From: Enterococcus canis NBRC 100695
GTDB lineage: Bacteria > Bacillota > Bacilli > Lactobacillales > Enterococcaceae
Direction: 5' to 3'
Assembly (NCBI RefSeq): GCF_001544375.1
Contig: NZ_BCQJ01000006.1
Span: 124,001 to 188,000 of the forward strand
Length of the DNA: 64,000 nt
The notes below the pieces were generated by a model, which saw nothing but the letters and a program-made list of their open reading frames with translations, was not told where the DNA came from and ran no database searches. Positions 11,624 to 20,784 of the stretch are shown here, piece by piece. Position numbers and translations under genes: made by a program. Positions within the stretch are counted from its first letter, which is position 1; each line of letters opens with the position of its first letter.

Positions 11624-12193
11624 TTATTTATATATGTCCAGATCAGCCACAAATTGCTGGATCATTTTTTGATAACTGCTATCTGGTTCAACGTCCGCTT
11701 CCTTGGTGAAATAGCCCATAAAGCGCAAAGAGAGATAGCCATGAACCAGACTTCGTAGTTGCCGACTAAAATGAATCCGTTCCTCTTTAGACAATTGATA
11801 CCCTTCTAAAATCTGCATAATGATATCTGTCGTTTCATAGGTTTTTTCTAGCAGTCGCTCATCATGCATTTGCGGTACATTGATCAACAGCTCATAGACT
11901 TCTTGATTCTCGTAGGCAAAGGTTTGATAGATCTCAGCATAACTAAAAAGCGCTGCACCTTGACTTTTGCCGACTAAAGCACGCCGTAATGTTTCATTCA
12001 ATTCCTGCAGCAGCATCGCTGTCAAGCCACTACGAACCTCTTGCATATTTTTAAAATGGTTATACAGAGAAGGTGCTTTGATATCCAGCTCTTTCGCTAA
12101 GTCTTGAAACGTTAGTAATTGGATATCCTTTTCTTTCGCTAATTCACGGGCACAGCGAATGATTTTTTCTTGAGAAAGATTACGTTTTTTCAT
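11624..12193 (-). CDS. TetR family transcriptional regulator
   Basis: The 189-residue protein has an N-terminal TetR helix-turn-helix (DLAKELDIKAPSLYNHFKN, about residues 30-50) and an all-helical C-terminal ligand-binding domain resembling TetR_C_33/WHG types (LVHGYLSLRFMGYF). It is divergent from an MFS drug-efflux gene, and a palindrome lies within that gene's promoter, so it is very likely its repressor. I chose the ATG at 12193, which follows AAGGAGG by 6 bases. Its effector is unknown; probably a pump substrate. Confidence 0.88.
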   Translation of the reverse strand: MKKRNLSQEKIIRCARELAKEKDIQLLTFQDLAKELDIKAPSLYNHFKNMQEVRSGLTAMLLQELNETLRRALVGKSQGAALFSYAEIYQTFAYENQEVYELLINVPQMHDERLLEKTYETTDIIMQILEGYQLSKEERIHFSRQLRSLVHGYLSLRFMGYFTKEADVEPDSSYQKMIQQFVADLDIYK

Positions 12194-12258
12194 GGAGTCC
12201 TCCTTCAATCAACCAGTCTTATTTTACGCTATCTCAGCATTTTTTTAAAGGTCTTTCA

Positions 12259-12287
12259 TTGATAAACTATTATACGTAGTTTATAAT
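12259..12287 (+). promoter_or_regulatory. Promoter with embedded palindromic operator for the MFS gene
   Basis: TTGATA (12259-12264) and TATAAT (12282-12287) are spaced by exactly 17 bases. The spacer contains a perfect 8+8 inverted repeat, ATAAACTA at 12262-12269 and TAGTTTAT at 12277-12284. A dimeric TetR protein bound here would block RNA polymerase, so this is the likely operator of the divergent regulator. Confidence 0.8.
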
Positions 12288-12329
12288 CGACAAGGTTGAA
12301 TGAAAACTTTCAGAAAGAAGTGACCTTTT

Positions 12330-13562
12330 TTGCGTTTTAAAGAACTTTTCCCTACACGGGCACCTTGGGAACAAAATTTAATTGTCTTGTGGTTTGGGAC
12401 CTTTATGGCCGGTATTGGTTTTAGCCTTGTGATGCCCTTTATGTCCTTATACATAGATACCTTAGGTGATTTCACCACCGATCAGTTGAATTTTTGGAGT
12501 GGTCTGACATTTTCCGCCACGTTTCTAGTGACCACCATCGTTTCCCCTTGGTGGGGACGTTTAGCTGACCAAAAAGGCCGCAAATTGATGCTGCTGCGGG
12601 CCTCTTTAGGGATGGCAATCGTCATTGGCTTGATGGGTTTTGTGACAAACGTCTATCAATTAATTGGCTTACGCTTATTACAAGGGATTTTCGCTGGCTA
12701 TATCAGTAACGCCACCGCCTTAGTTGCCACCGGCACTCCCCGTGAAAAAAGCGGCCAAGTATTAGGGACTTTAGCCACTGGCTCTGTAACCGGCACCTTG
12801 TTAGGGCCGCTTTTAGGGGGCGTTTCCGCCTCAGCTTTTGGCTATCGCCCAACTTTCTTCATTACAAGCGTCATTCTATTTTTAGTTTTTCTACTTAGTC
12901 TCGTATTCGTTCACGAAGAATTTGTGCCGGTAGAAAAAGCCCAAATGGCCTCCGCCAAACAAATCTTTCAAAATTTGAAATACCCGCATGTGGTGATTGG
13001 CATGTTTATCACCACCATGATCATCCAAGCTTCCAATAATTCCATTAGCCCCATCATTAGCTTGTACATCCGGCAGCTACTCCATGGCCATGGCAATGTG
13101 ACCTTGGTGAGTGGTATCATCGCCTCAATCCCCGGTATCGCTACTTTAATCGCGGCCCCGCGCTTTGGGCGCTTAGGTGACCGTATCGGGAGCGAGCGCA
13201 TTTTAGCTTTAGGCTTATTATTTGCGGTGATTGTTTATATTCCCATGGCCTTTGTTCACAATGTTTGGCAATTAGCTTTTCTCCGTTTTTTGATTGGCAT
13301 TTCGGATGCTTGTCTTTTACCAGCCGTCCAAGCTTTGATTACCAAGTATTCACCAAGTGACGCTGCTGGACGCATCTTTAGCTATAATCAGTCCTTCCAA
13401 GCTACCGGGAATGTTTTCGGTCCCATGATTGGCTCCAGCGTCTCCAGCATGTTTGGTTACCGTGGCGTGTTCTTATCCACTTCACTATTAGTCTTCACCA
13501 ACTTTTTATTAGTGCGCCACAACACCCAAGAAATCAAAGAACCTGAAACCCATAAAGCTTAA
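12330..13562 (+). CDS. MFS multidrug efflux transporter, MdtG-like
   Basis: Proton-coupled exporter of the DHA1 drug-efflux family. The 410-residue protein has about 12 membrane helices. It shows the family signature after helix 2 (SPWWGRLADQKGRKLMLLRA) and the helix-5 antiporter motif C region (GTLLGPLLGG), and its overall pattern follows E. coli MdtG (FSLVMPFMSLYI; LNFWSGLTFS). The start is a TTG at 12330 preceded by AGAAAGAAG; there is no ATG in a better place before conserved residues. It is expressed from a promoter overlapped by a TetR-type palindrome. The substrate cannot be told from sequence. Confidence 0.88.
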   Translation: MRFKELFPTRAPWEQNLIVLWFGTFMAGIGFSLVMPFMSLYIDTLGDFTTDQLNFWSGLTFSATFLVTTIVSPWWGRLADQKGRKLMLLRASLGMAIVIGLMGFVTNVYQLIGLRLLQGIFAGYISNATALVATGTPREKSGQVLGTLATGSVTGTLLGPLLGGVSASAFGYRPTFFITSVILFLVFLLSLVFVHEEFVPVEKAQMASAKQIFQNLKYPHVVIGMFITTMIIQASNNSISPIISLYIRQLLHGHGNVTLVSGIIASIPGIATLIAAPRFGRLGDRIGSERILALGLLFAVIVYIPMAFVHNVWQLAFLRFLIGISDACLLPAVQALITKYSPSDAAGRIFSYNQSFQATGNVFGPMIGSSVSSMFGYRGVFLSTSLLVFTNFLLVRHNTQEIKEPETHKA

Positions 13563-13620
13563 AAAACGCCTACAGTCTGCTAGCATCCAAAGACGATGCA
13601 ACAGCTTGTGGGCGTCTTTT
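13562..13620 (+). terminator. Intrinsic terminator after MFS gene
   Basis: ACGCCTACA and TGTGGGCGT form the base of a stem with an inner GCATC/GATGC helix, followed by CTTTT on the plus strand. It follows directly after the efflux gene stop. Confidence 0.75.
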
Positions 13621-13957
13621 ACATTTCTACTTGTACACTTCTCTACTACTGCTACGATGGACTCTTCAAGATAAAAATAAAGAAAACAAATAGCTTGGTA
13701 CTAAAGGTACCAAGGTGTCATGCCAATATGAAAAGCCACCTTTTTAATTTGGTCCAAAGATTGACTGCTTCACCAACCAATATTTCAAAAAAAGTAATGA
13801 AAAAGAGAATAACTAAAATAATTGTAATCGTTTTCCTTAAGGAGTAGTATTTGCGCAAGGACATGTTCTAAACTATTGTAGAATGGTAAAGCTAACAATA
13901 GTACGTCTAAAATATCCTAAATTAGTCGTACTATGCCTAAAGAACGGAGGTGCCAGG
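13621..13957. other. Intergenic region with possible promoter
   Basis: No convincing gene. An 83-codon open frame overlaps the terminator at its start and has lysine-rich, low-complexity content, so I do not call it. A possible plus-strand promoter for the next gene is TTGCGC (13851-13856), a 17-base spacer, and TATTGT (13874-13879). Confidence 0.4.
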
Positions 13958-14338
13958 TTGCACAATAACGGTCGTAAAAGAAATTTAGCCTTGATAGTTG
14001 TATACGTTCTTTATCTAATAACAGCCTGCCTCCTACACCAAGTTTTTCGCTATCCCGAAACCAGGATACCTACGATGATTATGGTAACTTTATCACTTGG
14101 TACACAACGTTTTCTATTTCAAAAAGGCGTTATTGGTATATCTTTTTTCAGTACTTATTTTGAAAAAAATCTGACAAAGGGTGAGAGAATATATATTTAT
14201 TGTTTTCCTCTACTCTTTATGCCTATTCTAAAATTGCGAAACATCACATTCACTGATATTGTTCTTTCTATGGGAATCTTCCTGATAGTCATCCTTCTCT
14301 ATCGAGTCGAAGAAAATTATAGAAAAGATAATTATTAA
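13958..14338 (+). CDS. Hypothetical membrane protein
   Basis: Unrecognised. The 126-residue product has a basic N-terminus (HNNGRKRN), then probably four hydrophobic segments (about 10-26, 38-58, 75-92 and 97-115), so it is a small integral membrane protein. I chose TTG at 13958 because ACGGAGGTG lies 6 bases upstream; an earlier in-frame ATG at 13883 has no ribosome binding site. It is a single gene, closed off by a strong hairpin at 14376-14425. It is AT-richer than the neighbouring efflux gene, which hints at different ancestry. Confidence 0.6.
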   Translation: MHNNGRKRNLALIVVYVLYLITACLLHQVFRYPETRIPTMIMVTLSLGTQRFLFQKGVIGISFFSTYFEKNLTKGERIYIYCFPLLFMPILKLRNITFTDIVLSMGIFLIVILLYRVEENYRKDNY

Positions 14339-14375
14339 CTATATTACTGAAAAAAACGGTGACCTACGCCCCAGA

Positions 14376-14425
14376 TAAAAAGAGGAAGAAATAAAGCGAT
14401 TTTTCGCCATTTCTTCCTCTTTTTC
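14376..14425. terminator. Bidirectional intrinsic terminator
   Basis: A perfect 16-bp inverted repeat (AAAAAGAGGAAGAAAT with ATTTCTTCCTCTTTTT) with an inner GCGA/TCGC helix. A and T runs on both sides make it active in both directions. Confidence 0.9.
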
Positions 14426-14464
14426 AGTAAAAACGCACAGCTATGCCGCCATATTTCATTTCAA

Positions 14465-14492
14465 CTAATGCACACTAGTTAACGTGCATTAG
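14465..14492. repeat. Isolated inverted repeat
   Basis: CTAATGCAC (14465-14473) and GTGCATTAG (14484-14492) are perfect complements around a 10-base loop. There is no T run, so this is not an obvious terminator. It lies about 110 bases downstream of the DUF805 stop and could be an operator or RNA hairpin. Confidence 0.55.
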
Positions 14493-14605
14493 CTGACTTT
14501 GGCTTCTCTCTCGTTTGCTCTAAAAAAAGCGCAGCCGATAATCCATCAATGAATTAGTAGCCATTCAAATTAGTCTCCCGTAGCTAGCAATCTCTTCAAC
14601 TCTAC

Positions 14606-15466
14606 TTAGTCCACTTCCGTCACTTCTAAATGCCATTCACGATGGGCATTTTTCCAGCCATATCCTGTCAGCATAATTAAAATGGCAATAGCTATTAATC
14701 GCAGCCATAGCAACTTACTGAGCATTCCTAGAGCAAAAATCACTAAAATTAGTGCTAAATAGCCGCTGAAATAGCGGGTAGCCACTATGCGGATTGCCTT
14801 GGTCGTTGGCTCAATAGTCACAGTCTGACGATGCTTGCGGGAGCCGCGCCGCGCAACTGTCAGCTGGTCTCCACTATTGACGGCTATCAGCATTTCTGAG
14901 CCAGTAAATTTCCCTACATAAGTCTGATTACGGTAAAGCCAGTAACTAGCATACTTGCCGTAAAAGCCCTTTGTCAGTTTAAGTTTTTGTTCTCCGGCTA
15001 GCTCATTAGCAACTGGGTCACTGGCTAGACACGTTGCCAGTAGCGGAAAGACTAAAAAGAATAGCCACCAAAGTTTGCCACTAAGCAGCAATAATACTGG
15101 GCTGCCATAAAGGCAAAGTAGCAATAGCCCCATCAACGCCGAGGACAATCCGACATCTCGTAAACGTCGCACTACTAAGTTAAAGGTCGGGATCAGCGTC
15201 ACTAAAGCGAAAACCAGCGTCACGACAGCCAGTATTGGTGGAAAATACCAAACTTTATCAAATAGATATTGGAGCATAGCCAGCTTGTATTGTAAAGTGG
15301 CATGGCTGAGAACATGAAGCAGCATATCCCTCACAATGAATAGCCCTAAAACTGCTAAAAAATTCGGTAGCATCAAAACAGGTGCTACCTGCCAAAAGGT
15401 CAAGCGGTCTGTTCGTCCGGTTAAGGAAAATTTTTGTTGCCAATATTGTTGCCAAGCGTCTCTCAT
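14606..15466 (-). CDS. DUF805-like membrane protein
   Basis: Integral membrane protein of unknown function. The 286-residue product opens with the soluble start common to DUF805 proteins (FSLTGRTDRLTFW), has four helices in the first 140 residues with the hallmark RRLRDVGLS stretch, then a roughly 80-residue soluble segment and two closing helices (about 228-262). The ATG at 15466 follows GGAGG. It lies 51 bases after mnmA, but a terminator stands between them, so it is probably its own unit. Confidence 0.72.
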   Translation of the reverse strand: MRDAWQQYWQQKFSLTGRTDRLTFWQVAPVLMLPNFLAVLGLFIVRDMLLHVLSHATLQYKLAMLQYLFDKVWYFPPILAVVTLVFALVTLIPTFNLVVRRLRDVGLSSALMGLLLLCLYGSPVLLLLSGKLWWLFFLVFPLLATCLASDPVANELAGEQKLKLTKGFYGKYASYWLYRNQTYVGKFTGSEMLIAVNSGDQLTVARRGSRKHRQTVTIEPTTKAIRIVATRYFSGYLALILVIFALGMLSKLLWLRLIAIAILIMLTGYGWKNAHREWHLEVTEVD

Positions 15467-15477
15467 CGCTATCCTCC

Positions 15478-15514
15478 ATAAAAAGAGTGCGCTGAGAATT
15501 TCTCAGCACACTAC
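15478..15514 (-). terminator. Intrinsic terminator after mnmA
   Basis: On the minus strand AGTGTGCTGAGAA pairs with TTCTCAGCGCACT (one G-U pair), followed by TTTTT, four bases after the mnmA stop. Confidence 0.88.
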
Positions 15515-15517
15515 GAA

Positions 15518-16651
<1,134 letters not shown>

Positions 16652-16777
16652 TCAAATAGATTCTGAAACATCCACGATTTGAAGGTCGTAATTATTCAGT
16701 GCTTTTCATTATAACGAGGTTTTTTAGAAAATACCAGTATCTTTTTTCGATTATCGGTAAAGCTGGTCGTTTCCTCA

Positions 16778-18229
16778 CTATTGCCGCAATTCCCCCGCTT
16801 CGATTCGCCAGATAAGATCCGCATTTTCTTGCACAAAAGTTTGGTCGTGGGAGGTAAAAAGAACCGTTCCTTCATAACCTGCCAAAAGTGCCGCCAACGC
16901 ATCAATCGTCCGGACGTCAATAAAGTTAGTGGGCTCATCCAATAGTAAAACATTAGTGGGCTTTAAAAACAATTCTAACAGAGCCAGCCGCGTTGCCTCG
17001 CCGCCACTTAATTCATGCAACGGCGTCAGTAAGTGGCGCTCACCAAAGTCTAAACGGTGCAACGCACTGCGCACAAGACTTTCATTAAAGGTCGTCTGCT
17101 TAAGGAGATAGCGTAAAAGAGGTGTCTCATCCGTGTAGCGATAACTCATCTGCCGGTACATGGCCATAACGACCTTAGGCGAGATGACCATGCCGGCCCC
17201 TTCGTTATAGATATGCCGCAACAATGTCGACTTGCCACTGCCGTTAGCGCCCGTCAATGCCACTTTTTGCCCCAGCGGCACTTGAAAATCGGCCGTCAGT
17301 AGTAAACGATCCGCTACCGTCAATTGGACTTCTCCTCGCACCGGAAAACGATTGTGCAGTTGAAGCTGCTTGGCCAGCGGAAACCGTAGTGACGCTTCTT
17401 CTTTAACTCCGGTTACTTCGGTTAATTGCTCGGCCCGTTTTTCTAAAGCTTTGGCATTTTTCTGAAGGGCCTTTTGAACGGTATCTTTTTGCTTAGAAGC
17501 CGACAGCCGGCTAGGGCGAATATTCTTCTGCTTGGCCTTCTGAGAAACTTGTGCCATTTTTTGTGCCTGGGCACTCCGTTGGGCAGCGGCCTGTTCTAAC
17601 CGCCGTTTTTCCTTGAGATATTTTTCATGGGCCCGCTCTTGAGTCACTTGCTCCAAGGCCAGTGTTTCTTGGTAATCTTGAAAATTCCCTACGAACTCAC
17701 GGACGCCCTTGGCTGAGACTACCCAAATTTTGGTCGCTAATTCATTTAAAAAATGACGGTCGTGACTTACAAATAAGAGCGTGCCATAATAATAACGCAG
17801 CTCTTCAATCAAGAATTGGATACTCTCTTGATCTAGATGAGTCGTTGGCTCATCTAAGAGTAACCCTTGATGATAAACGGAGAGGATTTGCGTTAGCCGC
17901 AGTTTGGCACTCTCTCCGCCGCTCAGCTCCGTTCCCACAGCGGGCACTTTCAAGCGACCTAACAAGGCGGCATCTAGTTGCTCTGCCCGGTAATCAGTGA
18001 GTAATGGATCCAACTGCCCAAAATAATCAAAGTCCACCTGACGATTGATTTGACCGCTATCTGGCGCTAACTTCCCTGCAATCAATTTCAGCAGGGTCGA
18101 TTTACCGGCGCCATTATCACCAATGATGCCAATACGGTCATTCTCATAAACACTCAACTCCGGTATTTCAAAAAGCGGCTCCGGAAAGCCCTTGCGTAAG
18201 TCGTTAATTTGTAAAACTAAATTTTCCAT
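16778..18229 (-). CDS. ABC-F ribosomal protection protein, Msr(C)-like
   Basis: Cytoplasmic tandem ATPase that binds the ribosomal E site and displaces macrolide- or streptogramin-type drugs. The 483-residue protein has two ABC domains with Walker A GDNGAGKST and GANGSGKST, signatures LSGGESAKLRL and LSGGEATRLAL, and Walker B LLLDEPTTHLD and LLLDEPTNFID. A long, highly charged linker (about residues 185-290) gives the drug-specific arm. It has no membrane segment, unlike exporters. The length and N-terminus resemble enterococcal Msr(C). I chose the ATG at 18229 (AGGAG 9 bases upstream); it lies behind an attenuator with a leader peptide at 18361-18417, which supports induction by antibiotics. 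Drug range cannot be read from sequence. Confidence 0.88.
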   Translation of the reverse strand: MENLVLQINDLRKGFPEPLFEIPELSVYENDRIGIIGDNGAGKSTLLKLIAGKLAPDSGQINRQVDFDYFGQLDPLLTDYRAEQLDAALLGRLKVPAVGTELSGGESAKLRLTQILSVYHQGLLLDEPTTHLDQESIQFLIEELRYYYGTLLFVSHDRHFLNELATKIWVVSAKGVREFVGNFQDYQETLALEQVTQERAHEKYLKEKRRLEQAAAQRSAQAQKMAQVSQKAKQKNIRPSRLSASKQKDTVQKALQKNAKALEKRAEQLTEVTGVKEEASLRFPLAKQLQLHNRFPVRGEVQLTVADRLLLTADFQVPLGQKVALTGANGSGKSTLLRHIYNEGAGMVISPKVVMAMYRQMSYRYTDETPLLRYLLKQTTFNESLVRSALHRLDFGERHLLTPLHELSGGEATRLALLELFLKPTNVLLLDEPTNFIDVRTIDALAALLAGYEGTVLFTSHDQTFVQENADLIWRIEAGELRQ

Positions 18230-18272
18230 TGCTGTGCACTCCTTTGTCTGTGCACTGGACTTTCGAGAACGC

Positions 18273-18299
18273 AAAAAAGAGACCGCTTGTGCGACCTCT
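18273..18299 (-). terminator. Attenuator terminator upstream of the ABC-F gene
   Basis: On the minus strand AGAGGTCGC, loop ACAA, then GCGGTCTCT (9 bp with two G-U pairs), followed by TTTTTT. It lies between the leader peptide and the ABC-F start, so it would stop transcription unless an alternative fold forms. Confidence 0.85.
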
Positions 18300-18360
18300 G
18301 TCTGACTGGTTCATTTGGGCAGACTGCTCCCTCGAATGTCATTCGTACAAGACTTTTGAA

Positions 18361-18417
18361 TTAGTTATGTGATTGCTGATTCAAAAGTTCAAAACGTAAT
18401 TTCATCGCTGCAGTCAT
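18361..18417 (-). CDS. Leader peptide of the ABC-F attenuator
   Basis: Encodes the 18-residue peptide MTAAMKLRFELLNQQSHN. AAGGAGG lies 7 bases upstream of its ATG. The Lys-Leu-Arg at residues 6-8 is a +X+ motif of the kind that stalls macrolide-bound ribosomes, and MTxxMxLRFxxLN closely resembles the ErmD leader (MTHSMRLRFPTLNQ). Codons 11-14 form one arm of a perfect 9-bp inverted repeat (18379-18387 with 18353-18361). A stalled ribosome would cover this arm and could change folding of the downstream terminator. Confidence 0.85.
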   Translation of the reverse strand: MTAAMKLRFELLNQQSHN

Positions 18418-18440
18418 GATTAGCCCTCCTTTTTTTTACT

Positions 18441-18470
18441 ATTCTAACATGCACCAAGGGGTAGTAGCAA
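18441..18470 (-). promoter_or_regulatory. Promoter of the ABC-F leader transcript
   Basis: On the minus strand TTGCTA (18465-18470), an 18-base spacer and TAGAAT (18441-18446), about 24 bases upstream of the leader-peptide ATG. Confidence 0.55.
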
Positions 18471-18474
18471 CTTG

Positions 18475-19083
18475 TTAATACTCGGCCAACTTGGCGATTT
18501 CATTGATTTTAGCTGCGGCTATCACATCAATTTGGTTCTCTGACAAAGGCGTTCCAAAGGGCACGGGCTGCGGCAACAGGCTGCGTTCAGGCGCATCTAC
18601 GCCAACATTGATATTGTCTGCAATCGGCACACTGTAATGATGGATATGGCCGTGAAGATTGCGGATATTTTTTGTTTGACCTAAAAGCATAGGATAATGG
18701 GTCAAATAGTACTGATGATGATTAAATTTCACGATAGCTCCCACATCTTCAAAGGCAAACTTGGGGCCGCCCTCAGCGCCTGGATCGTGCTCAGCCAAGT
18801 AGTTAAAGAAGGCGCGGCTGTCATGATTGCCTTTAATAAAGACAATTTTACCGGCCAACTGTGTCAAAATCGCCAGCACTGCGGCATTGCCTTTTTCATA
18901 TTGCGGGTGCATCGCTACATCCCCCAAGTGGTAGACGGTATCCGTAGGCTTCACTACTTGATTCCAACTAGCAATCATGACTTGATGCATCGCCTCAACG
19001 GTCTCAAACAAACGCGGTGCAAAATCATTATCACCTAATAATTGTTCATGAAAAAAATGTGTATCTGCAATAAAAAATCGCAT
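18475..19083 (-). CDS. Metallophosphoesterase family protein
   Basis: Calcineurin-like phosphoesterase of 202 residues. It has the metal-binding motifs DTHF near the N-terminus (ADTHFFHE), YHLGDV, KGNHD and the later LTHYP and HGHIHH, all five expected for a dinuclear metal site. There is no signal peptide, so it acts in the cytoplasm; the substrate is unknown (related proteins hydrolyse nucleotides or act on RNA caps). A GGGGG-type ribosome binding site precedes the ATG. It lies downstream of DUF1831 but is separated from it by a terminator. Confidence 0.85.
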   Translation of the reverse strand: MRFFIADTHFFHEQLLGDNDFAPRLFETVEAMHQVMIASWNQVVKPTDTVYHLGDVAMHPQYEKGNAAVLAILTQLAGKIVFIKGNHDSRAFFNYLAEHDPGAEGGPKFAFEDVGAIVKFNHHQYYLTHYPMLLGQTKNIRNLHGHIHHYSVPIADNINVGVDAPERSLLPQPVPFGTPLSENQIDVIAAAKINEIAKLAEY

Positions 19084-19098
19084 GTTGCTTCCCCCTTT

Positions 19099-19130
19099 TA
19101 AAAAAAGATGACCGCCGAGGCAGTCATCTT
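19099..19130 (-). terminator. Intrinsic terminator after DUF1831 gene
   Basis: On the minus strand AAGATGACTGCC pairs with GGCGGTCATCTT (12 bp, one G-U pair) around a two-base loop, followed by seven T. The arm begins at the DUF1831 stop codon. Confidence 0.88.
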
Positions 19131-19470
19131 ACGCTTTTTCAAATACGCCGCGGCTAATCATTCCGTCCATCAAGAACAAGAATTTTTCTTGGCTCATTTT
19201 ATGTTGGTCGTCTTTAAAAAGATTCACCGATTTTAAGCCATTCGCAGTGGTAATGGATAACTTAAAGGTTTTTAAATCTTTATTGACGGTGACTTTTAGT
19301 TTAAAGCCTTCCTTGCTTTGTGGTGTCGCATCTAACGGGCGAATCAGTTGAAAATTGCCTGATTGCGTTTCTTGAAACCCATTATCCCGCAAAGTATAGC
19401 GTTTTACTTCTGGATTTAAACGGTATTGAACCGTTGCCCCTTCAACTGTTGCGATTTCTGTAAATGCCAT
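19129..19470 (-). CDS. DUF1831 family protein
   Basis: Conserved Lactobacillales protein of unknown function, 113 residues, with beta-rich alternating hydrophobic pattern and no membrane segment. The assignment rests on sequence style (MAFTEIATVEG start; MDGMISRGVFEKA end) and on its place directly after a cysteine desulfurase gene, where DUF1831 genes are often found; a role in sulfur transfer is only suggested by that. I chose the ATG at 19470 (GAGGGAG upstream). Confidence 0.7.
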   Translation of the reverse strand: MAFTEIATVEGATVQYRLNPEVKRYTLRDNGFQETQSGNFQLIRPLDATPQSKEGFKLKVTVNKDLKTFKLSITTANGLKSVNLFKDDQHKMSQEKFLFLMDGMISRGVFEKA

Positions 19471-19526
19471 CTTGTCACTCCCTCTCATTTTTCATCTTTT
19501 ATTATAGAGGTTATGGCAGCGCTTGA

Positions 19527-20666
19527 CTAGCGTTTTTGAATCGTTTGAATGGTTTGCACTAATTTCTCAGCAAACTCTGCGACCTCCGCCGTGTCATTGC
19601 CTAAGCCAAAGCTGATGCGAATCGACTCTTGGATTGCTGGATCCACGCCATACATGGCCGTCAGCACATGGGACGGATCAACGGTCCCGGCTGTACAAGC
19701 TGATCCGGTGGAGATGGCGATTCCTTGTAAATCTAGGTTCATCAATAGTAATTGATTATTGACGCCATTGATTCTGAGATTCAGTACATGAGGTAATCGT
19801 TCAGCCGCACTGGCACCATTAACCTCATAGCTAATCTTAGCAGCGTCTAATTGGGCCAAAACATTTTTTTGAAAAAGCCGGTAATGATCGGCTTGGGCTA
19901 ATTTTTCCGGCAGCACTTGAACCGCCGCTCCTAACCCAATCAGACCCGGCAAATTCTCCGTGCCGGCTCGTCGTTTTTCTTCTTGCTCACCCCCATGGAA
20001 CAAGGGACTGAATTTGACGCTGTCACGCTTATACAGAAAGCCTACACCCTTTGGTCCATTGATTTTATGAGCCGAAACACTTAACAAATCAATTCCTAAT
20101 GCCTCAACATCTAATGGCAGGTTGCCATAGGCTTGTACGGCATCAGTATGGAACAGCGCCGGATGCTCTTTTAACAAAGCACCGATTGCCGCCAAAGGCA
20201 TTACGTTACCGGTTTCGTTATTAGCAGCCATAATTGATACTAAAATCGTGTCGTCTCGTAGAGCAGCTTTCAAATCAGCCACTTGCAACTGTCCTTGACG
20301 ATCGACTGGCAGATACGTGACTTCAAAGCCTTGGCCTTCCAAATAGCGCGCTGTTTCTAAAACCGCCGGATGCTCGATGGCGGTGGTGATGATATGCCGG
20401 CCTTTGGCTTGATACATTTGTGCCACTTGCAATAAGGCAGTGTTATCGCCTTCAGTACCGCCACTAGTAAAGATGATTTCATGACTCTTAGCATTCAGCG
20501 AGTCGGCCACCAACTGCCGCACCCGCTCCAATTCGCTGTGGGCAGCGCGCCCATATTGGTGAATACTGGAAGGATTGCCAAACAGTTCCTTCATAGCCGT
20601 CGTCATTGCTTGAATCACTTCAGGATGCATTGGTGACGTGGCTGCATGGTCTAAATAGATCGACAT
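19527..20666 (-). CDS. Cysteine desulfurase (IscS/NifS family)
   Basis: PLP enzyme that takes sulfur from cysteine and passes it as persulfide to acceptors such as MnmA. The 379-residue protein opens with IYLDHAATSPMHPE, has the PLP-binding lysine in SVSAHKINGPKG, SGGTEGDN for the phosphate, and the active-site cysteine in STGSACTAGT. The class-specific loop suits an IscS-type enzyme serving tRNA thiolation. I chose the ATG at 20666 (AAAGGAG upstream). It is followed by DUF1831 with a gap of 56 bases, so the two are probably cotranscribed. Confidence 0.93.
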   Translation of the reverse strand: MSIYLDHAATSPMHPEVIQAMTTAMKELFGNPSSIHQYGRAAHSELERVRQLVADSLNAKSHEIIFTSGGTEGDNTALLQVAQMYQAKGRHIITTAIEHPAVLETARYLEGQGFEVTYLPVDRQGQLQVADLKAALRDDTILVSIMAANNETGNVMPLAAIGALLKEHPALFHTDAVQAYGNLPLDVEALGIDLLSVSAHKINGPKGVGFLYKRDSVKFSPLFHGGEQEEKRRAGTENLPGLIGLGAAVQVLPEKLAQADHYRLFQKNVLAQLDAAKISYEVNGASAAERLPHVLNLRINGVNNQLLLMNLDLQGIAISTGSACTAGTVDPSHVLTAMYGVDPAIQESIRISFGLGNDTAEVAEFAEKLVQTIQTIQKR

Positions 20667-20746
20667 TTTGCTGATCACTCCTTTTGAATAGCCCCATTCT
20701 AGCACAGGGGCGCCTTTTGGTCATCGGATTTTACTTACTCACCTTC

Positions 20747-20780
20747 TAAAAAAACTGCACCGAAATTTCGATGCAGTTTC
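20747..20780 (-). terminator. Intrinsic terminator after prs
   Basis: On the minus strand AAACTGCATCGAAA pairs with TTTCGGTGCAGTTT, followed by a T run, directly beyond the prs stop. Confidence 0.87.
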
Positions 20781-20784
20781 TACC

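Noticed and set aside
13596-13847. An 83-codon plus-strand frame after the MFS gene
   Set aside because: It starts inside the terminator hairpin, has no ribosome binding site and a low-complexity lysine/isoleucine-rich end.
14465-14492. The inverted repeat as a transposon end
   Set aside because: No partner copy, target duplication or transposase was found nearby.
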